Origin: Coriaria nepalensis
Lineage: Eukaryota > Streptophyta > Magnoliopsida > Cucurbitales > Coriariaceae
Reading direction: 5' to 3'
DNA length: 64,000 bases
NCBI GenBank assembly: GCA_027186245.1
Contig: CP114485.1
Location: 3,720,001 to 3,784,000 of the forward strand
The notes under the pieces were generated by a model. That model searched no databases and had not been told where the DNA came from. It was given only the letters and a program-made list of their open reading frames with translations. Below, one piece after another: positions 35,145-46,849 of the stretch (position 1 is the first letter of the stretch; every line of letters starts with the position of its first letter). The translations under genes and the position numbers were made by a program.

Positions 35145-38100
35145 ATGCCAGTTGTAAAACTTAAGGCTACTAAATCTCCAGTTGTGATGAAAAACGATGA
35201 AGGAAATGACTCTCTAGATACTATCATTAAACAAGCCATCGGAAAAGAACCTTACCTCTCTTTCTCTAGGCCTGGAGACAACCCGGTTCAGTGGATTCAG
35301 TTGCTTCATGCTTTAGATCAGCAAGGTAGATTGTTCAAAAAAGGGGCTGAGTATTGGAGCAGTCTTAGTCCACAATGCATCTATGATTAGTGATATTGGA
35401 CTTCATTGAATTTTGATATCAGTTCATTTACAATTTTCTTTTTCTTCTGGAAATCTTTAAAATCATGAAAGTAGAGGCCTTCAACTAAAAGGAACCTTAA
35501 TGTTCCTGAAACACAAGTATTTACAACACATGATATCTTGTTGGCAGGTCTTGTCTTGCACTAACGCTGGCTCTCTTGTCTGATATCGAATTTTAAATTA
35601 TTTTCATTGTCGCAGAGCTCCCAGGTTGGCCCCTACTCTCTCCTCTAAAGGTCCAGATGCAGAAGTGTGACAAGTGTTCCCGAGAGTTTTGTTCACCCAT
35701 CAACTACCGCAGACATATACGGGTGCACCACCGATTGAAAAAGCTTGACAAGGTCTTTTTGATATTAAATACATCATAGTGTTCTGGTGCATTCATCTAC
35801 TTTATTTTATTTATTCTTCTTCCTTTTCATGTTGGAATCTAAAGGTGCATCAGTCCACAGTGAATGTAGTATCTTTATCGCTTACGCTGATATTGATTTC
35901 TCTTTGATTTGTAGCTCCCTGAAACATATCTGATGTTGTTTACATCTTGCAGGATTCTTTGAAAAATAGGAACCCTTTAGCATCATACTGGGATAAGGTA
36001 ATCTACATGCCCCCTCGCCCTACCCACTGACAAACACACTCACACAACAAAATTGGTTCCCCATCTAATTATCCCCTATATGGATTTTTCCTTATCATTG
36101 TTATTCATTTGCTCTGTGTACAGCTCTCTCTGGAAGAGACAAGAGAGATTGTGTCATTCAAGAACGTTTCCTTGGAGGTAGCTCCCCCCCCTGATTTCTT
36201 GGTTTCACCATGTAATGTGTTGTTTTATTTTACTTAATGTTAGGCTTTCCAAAAGCTGAAATTATTAAGAGATGCATGAGTGAGAAAGTTTTTTATTCTG
36301 TTTCTTTTTCTAAATATTTCAGTTCTCTCTTGTTTTTTACCTGTATACACAATTACATATTTCCTTAATGATTCCTCCTGATGGAAAACAACATTTAGGG
36401 AGTTCCAGGGACTGAAATTCTCAAGAACTTGACCGCAGTTATTCGGAAACCAGGATTTTCAGCTCTACCTCATGTTTATTTGAGGGCTGGTTCTGCCTTG
36501 TTGGTAAGGGATATACATTTTACGTTTGGGGAACTTAGTTTATATTCTAGAACTCCTAAGGGATTATAAGACTTGTAATTTACTCATAATGTTATCCCTG
36601 ATTTTTCAGGATCTTGTCCAAGGGAGACCTTCCAGGTTTCCGATCACTTCACAGGAGTTATTTGATATTTTCGATGATGCAAGTGAAAAAACCTTCCTAT
36701 GTGGAACAGCTGTGTCAATGCAAAAGTATGTATTTGATGGGGAGGCTGCAAAGGTTGGTGTTGAAACGAAGAACTTAATTGCTTGCATGAGCTTTTTGGT
36801 GGAGCTGAAAGTGGTATATTAAGTTTATTATATCCCGACTAGTTTCCATTTCTTTTTTCTCTTTCTTCCATCCCTGACAAATGTTCAGGTTCGCACACAT
36901 AAATGAATGAGCGATATGCTTGTACTTTATTTCCCAAGAGATGTTCAATCACTTATATGTGCACACAATTCATTGATTGGTGCTTTCGGAGGGGTTTGTT
37001 TATTTGGATTAAAATTGTGTTCATTTCTAAATAGGTCAAAGCATGGGTTGCTGACAAGGATGCTGAATCCCTGAGGTGTCATAAATTGCTTGTTGAGGAG
37101 GAAGAAGTTGCTCAGAGAAGGTACATTCCATATATTTTTCTCTGACTAATTTTGAATCTGCATACTTCTCTCGCCATCCTTACAAATAGTGACAATCATC
37201 ATTTTAAAGGTGGCTATTCCCAAGTGTGTGTTATATATCTAGGAGGATTCTAAATTGGATATTACTGGTACATTGGTAAACAAGCAGAAGTAGGGCAATA
37301 ATGAAAAACACACTCATCACATTGTACAATATTGTTGTATTTCTGCTGATATGATGACCTGAATATGTACGTTTTTATGTTTGTTACAAACCTTGTAAGT
37401 GGAAATCAATTTTCTATTTCTCATTATTTATGTTCAACAAACCTTATAAGTTGTCGAAGGGTCATGTAGAAATAATTAATCTTGTAGAATTTCCTATTTG
37501 ATAACTTTCTGACAATTAGGTATGAGTCTCCTTTGGATGTCTCACGCTAAATGGTAATATAAAATCTTTGCATCTTCACTGAAGTTTCCTGATTTTCTGT
37601 AGGCAATCTGATCTCTTGGAGCGCAAAAGGCAGAAAAAGCTTAGACAGAAAGAACAGAAAATGAAGGATCAAAGGCATGAGGAGAAGGCAGATGGTGAAG
37701 AGAGCATGGAAGAATTCTTGGAGGCTATGTCACCCTTAGAATCATCCACCCTTTCAGCACAATATCATTCAGATACACACATGCCAAGTGCACAGCAAGA
37801 TCATTTCCCAGTTGAATCTTTTGAATTTTTTCCACACCAAAATACAGAGGAAGAAGACGATTCTGAATCTCAATCAGGGATGGATTCTGGAAACATAGAG
37901 CAGGGAACCAGTCAGAATGTTGAACAGAGAATAGTACAAAGGAGTGGTCGTAGGCATACAGTTGGTAGGTGGCAGGTGTCCTTGAAATCAAGAGGCCCGT
38001 TCAATGGTTTTCATCCAGATCGGAATTCTCACCAAACAAATGGTGGTACCATGCAGAAACATGGAAGCCACAGGCAGTTTAGAGCTGTTCCTGTAATTCA

Positions 38101-38934
38101 TGGAAATAAAGTGTGGAGCCGGAAATCTAAGCAGGAAATTGATGGAGATAAGTTAAATGCCCAAATACAGAAGGAGACAATGAATGATGTAGCAGATCAG
38201 ATTAAAAGACGTGAGGTTTTGATTGGCTCCATATCAGTCACACTAGGAAATTCTAACGAACAAAGTAGCAACCTGGATGGAGGTATAGATGATTGCCTGG
38301 TGGAGAATCAAGTGCCAAAGAAGATTAATTTTCAGGAGAAATCCAACCCCAAATCTGATTATGTGCAAAGGGGAAACAATCGCGCAACAGTTAAGCTTTG
38401 GAGGCCAGTAAGCCGGAACAGAACCAAAGGTCCCATATCTGTTCAAAATGGCAATAGAGAATCTGAAGTAGAAGAAATTTCCGAAAAGAGCACTGAACGG
38501 ACTGTGCCCAATGAAGACAGTCAAAGACCCTGTTATATTAACGGAGGCGTTTTTCCAAACAACCCCTCTTCTCTCCAAGAGGGAATGCCTCAAACTAGTG
38601 GTCCAGACTTCTCTATTCATGCAGCAAAAGCCTTCCTCGCGCAGAGTGAGTTTTTACATATTAGATACTGTCTTTTCTTTTTTTATATACCGGTTATTGA
38701 AGTACCAAGGTCTATAATTGTTTACTTGTGATGCCAGGGTGGAAGGAAGCTATAATGGCAGACTATGTTAAATTGGTCCTGTCTGCTAATTCAGAACCTT
38801 CTAGACGGTATGAAAATAAACACAACCGTGGAAATAAAAGCAATGCCATTGGCGATACAAGAACAATGTTAGCTAGGACGGGGGAACTTGAATCTTCAAC
38901 TGCTGGAGCTGCTAAAGTTAAAAATTTAAAATAG
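35145..38934 (+). CDS. C2H2 zinc-finger protein of unknown function
   Basis: Nine exons, 35145-35325, 35616-35752, 35953-35997, 36124-36177, 36399-36503, 36610-36813, 37035-37120, 37603-38645, 38738-38934, give 683 residues. One C2H2 finger sits near residues 80-105: C-x2-C-x12-H-x3-H (CDKCSREF to RRHIRVHH) inside the conserved stretch LSPLKVQMQKCDKC. A conserved all-helical region follows (EEIVSF-like to LVEQKVVKAW), then a Lys/Gln coiled coil (LLERKRQKKLRQKEQKMK) and a long low-complexity polar tail. This arrangement occurs in a small plant family that I know only as uncharacterised zinc-finger proteins; nucleic-acid binding is inferred. The stop at 38932 may be premature: reading one frame over continues PEKRAKIKYISEQRSTS, which looks like the family's basic C-terminus. 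Confidence 0.85.
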
Positions 38935-39769
38935 GGCCTGAAAAGAGAGCTAAGATAAAGTACATTTCAGAACAGAGAAGCACAAGCTAGTAAAGATGGA
39001 GGCAAGAAATGGGGATTCTTCTCTCCTGTTGTACGAGTATGCATATAGTTTTTTAACACCCACTGGCCACCATTGGTCTTTTGTTTTTTGTTTTTTGTTT
39101 TCGCCTTTTTCCTACTTTACATTCTTTGCAGAGGTTCCAGTTTTACGAATGGTCTTCTGTTTGCAAATTGAAGTAAAAGTTTTGCAGGGAAATCTTCTTT
39201 TTTTGGTGATCCGCATGTCCTTTTCTCATGGTGTCATAGCTGCTAGCTAGATCAAATTTAGATTTTGTTTTCTTGGCATAGTTGTTGTCAAAACTTTTCT
39301 TATGATGACATTGGTGCTTGTTTATGTAAAGGTGCGTTTATTTGGCCTCTAATCTTGATGTGCATTTGAAATTTTGAAGTGAAGCTACATTACGGCCACC
39401 ATCAACACCACAGTTTTTTTTTTTTTTACCCCATTATTATTACTCTATTTATCTTGCATTCCTTCGTTCCCCAACCACCGTTAGTGCCGCCGGCTCCAGA
39501 CACCACCACTGCCAAAATATTTTGCTAATAACTTGTGCTAAATGATGTTATGAGTTTGACATTGAGCTTTAAATCTTAACTAATAGAAATCTTAATATAA
39601 ATATTTAACTAAACTAATATAAACTGATCCGAGTAAGGATAACATATTTCTATAATATTGTTCTTACTGTTTAGATACTGATGAATCCTTTCACCTACAA
39701 ACACCGATTCTTATGGTGGGACCGGACAAATTCCGGATATACCACCCTCCTCGGGTCCCCTGCGCAACC
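38935..39769. other. 3' flank of the zinc-finger gene
   Basis: Contains the 3' untranslated region, then intergenic sequence with a T-run and a CAC/CCACC-rich patch (39,390-39,510). No gene was recognised. Confidence 0.4.
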
Positions 39770-39914
39770 CACGTGTCCCGCCTTCCCTATAAACTTGCCA
39801 CGTGTCTGTCTTTCTCCACCTTAACGTAATTACAAAACTACATATTATCTCTCTCTCTCTCTCTCTCTCTCATCTGAGTGATCTCTCTCAACAAAGAAAG
39901 AAAAACGTTTGAAA
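39770..39914 (+). promoter_or_regulatory. Promoter with two G-boxes, TATA box and CT-rich leader
   Basis: CACGTG at 39770-39775 and 39799-39804 flank TATAAA at 39788-39793. A (CT)11 run (39849-39870) and the sequence CTCTCAACAAAGAAAG follow, then ATG at 39915. This is a textbook plant core promoter and leader. G-boxes bind bZIP and bHLH factors. It feeds the disrupted DUF7733-type frame. Confidence 0.65.
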
Positions 39915-41634
39915 ATGTCGGGTGGGAGTAGGTAGCATCCATATTTTGAAATGAGCTATATTTGTATCGTAATATTTATATCCCATATTTATATTCTTCT
40001 ATATTTGTCTGATATATTAATAACATATCAAAAAATGATAAAAAAATTAAAATATTTTTTGATATTTTAAGATGTTTATAAATAATATTTAATATATTTC
40101 AAAAATGAATGAAGTTAATATATATATATATATAAAATTTAATCTATCTTATAAATAATTTTAAATAAAAAATTAATATAATATCATTTTATTTATTCAT
40201 CTTTTTTAATTTATAAATTTTAATCTATAATATTTTTTTTTCAATTTTTATTTTTATTTTTAATTTTTCTTACTCTTACATTCTTTTTCTTTAATGTATA
40301 TTCGATTTTATATTCAAATATTTTTATATAATATATTTTAGTTTGTTCTAATAATTTTTTTTAAAAATTAAAATAATTGCATATGATACATAATATTAGT
40401 AATATTTTAAATAATTTTAAATATGTAATACATGATATATAATCTTTACGGAAAATTTTAATATACGCTAAAAACGTATACTCTCAAATCTCAATAATTT
40501 TGATTGAATCATATTATCACAAATGATTATATAACTTTTATCTAGAATAGTATCTTTATAATCTTACTTATTTTTAAAAAGAATATTTAAATAGATATAA
40601 TATGATAATTTATAATAATATATATATAATTTTTATTAAATATTAAATATATTCATTATTTATATTTATAAAATAATATTAAATTAAAAAATACATATCA
40701 TTAATATACTATATCCTAATTTTTTAAAATTTTCGGTATCACCTAACCGATACGTATCATATCCGATACTCTTCCGTATCCGTGGGTCCAACATGCAACG
40801 ACATAAGCCTACCAAAACTAGAGCAAGAACAGGGACACACAGAAAAGCCCAATACCCACTTCTCTCCAACAAAAGAAACACAACAAAATCCTTCACTCAA
40901 CCACAGAAGAAATCACCCCCCTTCCTCTCGGTACAAATATGAATATGAATGGAATATCGCTGATTCTGTGGGAGAAGATGGAGGAAGAGAGGGATTTCTG
41001 TTAATACAGCTCAATGCGCTTGCCATCATGGTCATCTTCTCAGCAAGCGGCTTGATCTTGCCAGAAGACTTTGCCTTTGTGCTCTTCTCCTTCCTCTACA
41101 TCAACTTCATCTAAAGAGTTGCTTTCCCACCAACTCCACAATAACAGAACAAGAGAAGAAGAAGAAGAAGAACAAGAGCCACAAGTTTTCAGCCCTAAGA
41201 GCAAGCTTCTTCACCTCTATGCTTATAAAGGTGCAATTATAGGCCTCTTTCTGCCTATAGCTTATATATTTGAAGGGATTGTTGAGGGTGATAGGGTAGG
41301 GATTATAGCGGCTGCACCTCATGTTTTTCTTCTTGCAGGGGAGGTTTTCATGGAAGGGATGTGTTTTGCTGATAGATTTTCTCAGCCAGTGAGGGTGTTT
41401 GTGCCCTTGTTTTTCAATTCAAGGAGGCTTTTTACGCTTATGGACTGGACGAGGACCGAGTTTCATAAGGTGGATGAAGAGTACGGTGCGTCTGCAAGAA
41501 GGCTGTATGTTGGCAGGGTGCTTGCTCTTGCTAATATGGCGTTTTGGAGCTTTAATCTTTTTGGTTATTTGTTGCCTTATTGTCTTCCTAAAACTTTCAA
41601 GGCATATTACTCTGCCTCTGAAGTGAAAGATTGA
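39915..41634 (+). pseudogene. Disrupted DUF7733-type membrane-protein gene
   Basis: Related plant proteins start MSGGVGPTC as I remember them. Here ATG-TCG-GGT-GGG (39915-39926) is separated by 855 bp from GTG-GGT-CCA-ACA-TGC (40782 on), in the same frame. No GT-AG pair explains the gap, and the gap begins with an in-frame TAG. The frame from 40782 encodes VGPTCNDISLPK, a polar stretch, and the hydrophobic NALAIMVIFSASGLILPEDF, then meets TAA at 41112 where homologues have Ser. A second stop follows, and the rest (LLHLYAYKGAIIGLFLPIAY to KAYYSASEV) is one frame over, ending at 41634. Three lesions make a pseudogene the best reading. A small intron (41,079-41,152) could bypass the last two lesions, but would remove a conserved segment. 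Function of the family is unknown. Confidence 0.6.
39927..40781 (+). mobile_element. 855-bp AT-rich insertion after codon 4 of the DUF7733-type gene
   Basis: The base composition changes abruptly at both edges. The interior is almost all A/T and the right end carries GATACG/TATCCG-type motifs (ATACGTATCATATCCGATAC, CGTATCC). GTGGG stands directly before and after, but the two copies may simply be native Gly-Gly-Val-Gly codons, so a target-site duplication is not proven. No coding capacity and no obvious inverted repeat was seen; a non-autonomous element is the likeliest origin. Confidence 0.5.
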
Positions 41635-42436
41635 AGGGTTCTTTTTTTTTTTTTCCTTTTTTTTACGAGGTTTCCTGTCAAGTTTAAAGCTTAATAAGCA
41701 TGAGTAGAGGATAATTTGAATGGGCTCTGTTTCTAGACATGGCTTCCGCAAGCATTTATATGTTGATGTATATATACACGAGCGCCTTCTCAAGAATGTT
41801 TGTGATCAATAATTGAGATCTTTTTAGTGTATTTGGCTTGTGAATTAATAACTGAGATCTTATCCACTGTTTTGTTTCCCCCCCCCCCCCCCCCCAACCA
41901 TACAAACAAGACTACTTTATTTTGGGGTTCCAACAGAATCACCATCAAGAAACGATCATTTATTACAAGAGAGACTAAAAAACAAAAAATACAAATTTTC
42001 TCAGTGAAAAAAGGCCAAGTTTGGCCAAGAAACGCAGATCAAAATTTACAGTAACGAATAGCTTCACGGGACAAAAGCAGGAAAGCCAGCAATGATGGCT
42101 ATATATCCACAAACAGCCACAAAAAATGGCGAACCAAGAAAAATCAGCGACTACGCGCTAAATACTGTTCCCAACTTTCTCTCATTTTTTTCACCCTCAC
42201 TTCTCTTTCCTACTTTCTGTTGCCTCCCTTTCTTCAACACATCAAAATTTGCACTTTTGGGGTATGAATACCTGGTGAAAAGAAATTCTCACATTGCCTG
42301 TCTATATAGAATCTAGTGTTTGGAACAGAACCCTGTCGTGGCAGCTCTCTGAGCTAGTCGAGCTCCTGATAAACTGTACCCTTCTGGAAGTCCAACCGAT
42401 CGGTGCAAACATGGAAAAGATAAGTCATGTATGTAT
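41635..42436. other. Region between the DUF7733 relic and SKP1-like 21
   Basis: Contains the 3' flank of the relic, an 18-base C run, and the 3' untranslated region of the minus-strand SKP1-like gene. No additional gene was recognised. Confidence 0.4.
41878..41895 (+). repeat. C18 homopolymer
   Basis: Eighteen consecutive C (G on the minus strand) in AT-rich intergenic DNA. Likely length-polymorphic and technically difficult to sequence. Confidence 0.9.
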
Positions 42437-44377
42437 TCATGAGGAGCCATTGCTGTTGATGGATATTGGAACAAGCCGTCTTTCCTGACCGAGAGAAAGG
42501 ATTTCCTGCATTCTTTCAGGCCAGTCTGAGTTTAATCTTCGTGCAAAATCCTCCACTTCCCTGCAGTGGAGAAAGGTGTTACACATTTTCAGCTGTACTA
42601 GATCTCAATCCCAAGCTCGTTTTATTTACAAATTGTTACACAGTAACACAGACAAGGATGATCAAACATAAGGGCAAGAGTAATTTCCTTATACTTTGAA
42701 AAAGAAAAATAAGCGAGAGGGGGTGTTTTTTTTTAATTATGGAATTGGAGGTAAACACATTAAAGTTATATTACTCTATTTAGCACTAAGCACATTGAAA
42801 AAGTTGGGAAACGCCTTAAACATTTCTAACCTGTCAAGTTCCTCCTTCACTGCAGGATCTAAGTCATCATCCATATCACCATCATCAAACTCAAGCTTTG
42901 GCGAAAAATTAACAGCTCCAGCATCTTGTAACTTGGAACTTTTATTGTGGGATCCCCCTAAAACTTTTCCTTTGTTGCCATTATGACAAGCAGAAGAAAA
43001 AGCATCCAGTCCCTATGATATCAAAACATCAGACGAATATTAGTTCATCTCAGTGACAAATGAGGAAGTAACTATGTACAAACAAAACAAAAGGAAAAGG
43101 GAAGTAATCCCCAGAATATTGTGTGCGCACGTTTTATATATTGAAAGAAATATGCATACACAGAGTGACGCGTACCTTATTATGTTCTCCGTTCACATTA
43201 TTTGAGTAATCCTTCATTTGATCTTTTCTTTTCTGATTTTTCTTTTTACTCGTATTGGCTCTCACTGCTTTTGAACCTGTGAAACAAATCACAGCATTTG
43301 GGATTAAAAAGCACACGAGAGAGAACTAACCAAACCTTTTCCATTGTCACCAAGTCAGTGACGACTCAAGAATTAGCCATCAGAGGTAAAATACAGTAAT
43401 GTGCATCTAGGAGCCTAACATAGTACACAATCCATGAGCACAATCTGGATTGAAGGAATAAAAGGATGAGAATCAGGCAAGCACAACAACCAGGGAAGGA
43501 GGTTCACAATGTCCACACACCTCTGTCTCCACTGTTTATAAATGACAGAAGGTCATCAACTGAGCGCTCATCCACATGCTCTTCCTCAATCTCAACGTTC
43601 TGAAACACAACATAAAATGTCAGATGACCATATAATAAATAGATTGTTGCATTCAACCGATAGCATAGGATTCCACCTTCAACTTCTCTCTTTCTTTTAA
43701 TTCTTTTCTCCTTCTTGCATATAACCTATTTAGAAGCCTGATACGTGGATCATCAGTTATATTTTTCAGCGGCTCCAACTTCTCCTCCTGCAGAGTGTCA
43801 TATCCTTACTATTTTGCAATGGAAAGAAAAATAATAAAAAACATCGACTTCTTCAAAGCAATACACACCTCTGTAAGATCATCAGGCAGATGAAAGGTCT
43901 CACGAATCTCCTCAGGAGTTTTTCCTTCAATAATTCGAGCAAGTGCTCGGCTGGTCTGATCAACCAAAGGCTTCAACTGGAGGCTATCAGCAGCAGATGT
44001 CAACTCACATAACCTCTTTGTATCAATCCGAATAAATTTCTCATCGAATATTTTGCGCTCCTACAAAGTCGGATAAAAACTGTGAGTCATCAATATATCA
44101 CACCATTCCCTCACAGAACCAAAGCTACAAGTCACAACATGTTAAATAAACAGACCTTGTTAGAGCGTCCCGGTGCTTGGTGAAACCGACAATAATCAAG
44201 TATCAAGCCCAAGGTAGCAGGATTCACTCGTTGTGGAAGAGATATAGCATAGTTTTTGGAAGACCCCATTCCTGATTGAAGTATTTCTCGGCATATAACA
44301 GGGCAAAACATAGCAACCTCTTCTTCTACTTGTTGGATTGAACCATCAGCGGTTTGAAGCCAGACATAAGCCTTCAT
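42437..44377 (-). CDS. ASK21: SKP1-like protein 21 (ASK20/21 group)
   Basis: Divergent SKP1 homologue with a long C-terminal extension; SKP1 proteins link F-box proteins to cullin in SCF ubiquitin ligases. Seven coding exons, 44377-44156, 44060-43869, 43787-43677, 43599-43521, 43276-43176, 43012-42831, 42560-42437, give 336 residues. The SKP1 fold is clear: YVWLQTADGSIQQVEEEVA, SLPQRVNPATLGLILDYC, LKPLVDQTSRALARIIEG, TPEEIRETFHLPDDLTEE. The extension has a Lys-rich coiled coil (RLYARRRKELKEREKLK) and the conserved end EVEDFARRLNSDWPERMQEI. Arabidopsis ASK21 begins a dozen or so residues earlier, and the exon here opens directly after an acceptor (CTTAG|ATGAAGGC), so a short first coding exon probably lies upstream; a candidate starts ATGTCCGAA at 45,176 but is not secure. 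Loss of the canonical C-terminal WC motif is normal for ASK20/21. Confidence 0.88.
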
Positions 44378-45720
44378 CTAAGATACAAACCAAGAAATGA
44401 AAATAAGGAAAAATGAAGCTAATACATAAGCAACATTTGGTTCACCTTTTCCTAGTTGGAGATTCAAATATAGAAACACCCAAGCGCTAAATGGCGTATT
44501 TGACCCTACTTTTGAAATGACAATTTTGAAACCTAAACTAATACTATAATCTGAACTAAGGTCATGTTATGTATTTTACAAGAGAATGAATTGTGTTAAA
44601 ACTACATCAAATTTATGACAGTAATGCTGGTGAAATTCCTGAGCACGGGTCAGCCAGTGAAAAGACAATGAAAAGCTTTCATTTCAAAATAAAACGAATT
44701 TGATAGTCATAAATATAAAGAATGATATGTGTAACCTTCTTAGTATACACTAATGATCTAAAAATGAGGTAAAACATTGAGTCACTTAACATGCCTCAGG
44801 TTTGATTATCGCCATAGAACTCTCTGTCATCTAGCAGTGGCACTAGAAATGTATGGTTAGAATTTTTTAAGACGTTGACAAACACTTTGCACAACCTGTT
44901 CCAATAGGAAGTCAGAGTCAAAATAAAAGTTCCCCCTTCTTCAAAATAAGAACTTCTTTGGCTGGGTATAAATTCTCTGTTAAAGCTTCCCAAATTGATA
45001 GAATGTTATATGCTAAAAACATGTTTATGCTATTATCACAGAAGAAATTTCTCCTATAGGGTAGAGCACATAACAAGATTGACAGCTCAGCATGTAATGC
45101 TACTCCTGAAAATACAAAGATGAAAGCCAAGATTAGTTCTCAAAGGAAAATTCACTTCAATAACTTTTTCGGACATGCAAAAACATGAAATAAATATATT
45201 CATGAACGTGTGAATATGTATGTAGCACGAAAAACCTTGTGAGTTGTAAATATAAGAATTTCATATCGTCCAATTCTTTGCTAAATTTCTAGGGACGAAG
45301 CTCCTCATTGGCAACTTAAATTTTTCTTCTTGTCAACATCATTATTCTTCATCTGTAACAGTTCACTCTCTAATAGTACAGTTTCCGGGAATTGAAAAAC
45401 AAGATTGAGGAAGCCCTTGGAGATACCACGAACAATATAAGCAGTATAGATTATAGAAAATCTCAAATGAAACTAAAATCCAACTGCCAGAACGCATTTA
45501 CACCAGGAAGTCCAAAAGAAATCAAATGCAAATTCCACTTCCGAATTAAGAAACTAAAGTGGAAAAAAATCACAGAAAATTTCATCCTAATAGTACCTCT
45601 ATCACATCCCATTTCAAATCCAACAAACAGCGATTGCCATTAAGAAATTCATTTCTAGCCTACTAAACACAACACATGTAAAACGACGGAGAAGAGTTTA
45701 ATTTTCATACCTTGAAGATG
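44378..45720 (-). other. Upstream intron(s) and possible first coding exon of SKP1-like 21
   Basis: A leader exon appears to end at CTTCAAG|GTATGA (plus 45,711), upstream of the ATG exon. Between lie AT-rich intron sequences, one candidate coding start (ATGTCCGAA, 45,176) and a good acceptor (TTTTCAG) near 45,108. The real structure cannot be settled by eye. Confidence 0.4.
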
Positions 45721-46117
45721 ACGAGGTTGAAAGCTCCCTCTCAAACAAGCAGAGAGGATTGTGGGGAAAAGGGGAATAGAATGGAACTAGGGTTTCAAAA
45801 AGATTCTGTGTGCAAAATTCGTTGCATTTTTTTTTTGTTTTTTGTTTTGTTTTTTCCGTTTTTTCGTTTACGATTTGTATGCGGTTCGTGTTACGCACGG
45901 GAAGTTCAATCGAAGAAACCGAATCGCACGTGTGGCAGTTATGGACGTTTTCTGGAGAGCGAAATTGGATGGTTTTAGATCTTCGTGGGCTGTTTGTTAT
46001 AATTACGCTTTGGGTCGGCTTATCTATGAGTCATTGGGCCATATCTAACGAGCTTATCCAAGAAAAAGAAAGCCCATAAGCCCATACATCTCACGACCAG
46101 AGCCCATGCCTAGTATT
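45721..46117 (-). promoter_or_regulatory. Promoter region of SKP1-like 21
   Basis: Upstream of the presumed leader exon. Contains a G-box core (CACGTG near 45,926). Overlapping short open frames here are not recognisable proteins. Confidence 0.4.
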
Positions 46118-46600
46118 TATGTCACGCCCCGAACTGAACCCTTGGATCGAACACGTGATGCTGCCCCATACGTGTGAGTTGAATCCAACGTGTAGAGAAG
46201 ACTACTAAACGCGTCATAGAAATTCATAGAACAAAAAGAAACTGTACTTACATATGTTAAAATTGAACGAAATACGAAATCGTAAATGACGTCATAACCA
46301 AATAGAGGTACAATTTTATTTCTAAAATACACAACTATAAGATAGTTGTTATCTTTACCTCAAAAGTCTCTCCATACTTCAACATGTACGATCTAAATAT
46401 CACCTCATGTACGATGAAAAATGGTGATGGGGTAAGTTACACATAATTTCTTATAAATATAATATAAATTTCTCATAACATATAGAATAACTAAGACCAT
46501 ACTTAACCCTAATGATACATGTCAAAATATTTTGAAACACACATTCAAAGTTTGTCAATACTCTTCCCCTTAGCATAATCCAAAACAGTACCATACATAT
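46118..46600. repeat. Dispersed LTR-like repeat beginning TGTCACGCCCCGAAC
   Basis: The segment starts TGTCACGCCCCGAACTGAAC and includes ATCGAACACGTGATGCTG. I recognise this opening as a recurrent plant repeat, often in retrotransposon LTRs. No internal retroelement genes and no second LTR are visible, so it is at most a solo or partial LTR. Confidence 0.35.
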
Positions 46601-46849
46601 AATATTAACTCTGGTCTAAAATAGACAAAATGAACAAATTATGATATAATAATGGTAGGTTAAAGGTAAATGTAAGTTGTTGACTAGAAGTAATCAATTC
46701 CCAAGGAAAAAGAGGCTAATAAGAGCACTATGGCTTTAGAGAATGAAAATTTAATAACTATAAACCACTATTTAATAACTACCTAACTAACCAACTAATC
46801 AAACGGTATTTGTCAAAACAATCTTGAACCATTTGGGGCTTCGAGGATA

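Noticed and set aside
39927..40781. Ordinary intron
   Set aside because: No GT-AG, GC-AG or AT-AC pair joins the two coding parts in frame; there is no AG near the right edge.
45810..46079. 89-codon and overlapping frames upstream of SKP1-like 21
   Set aside because: Mutually overlapping, without homology, and placed in the promoter of the minus-strand gene.
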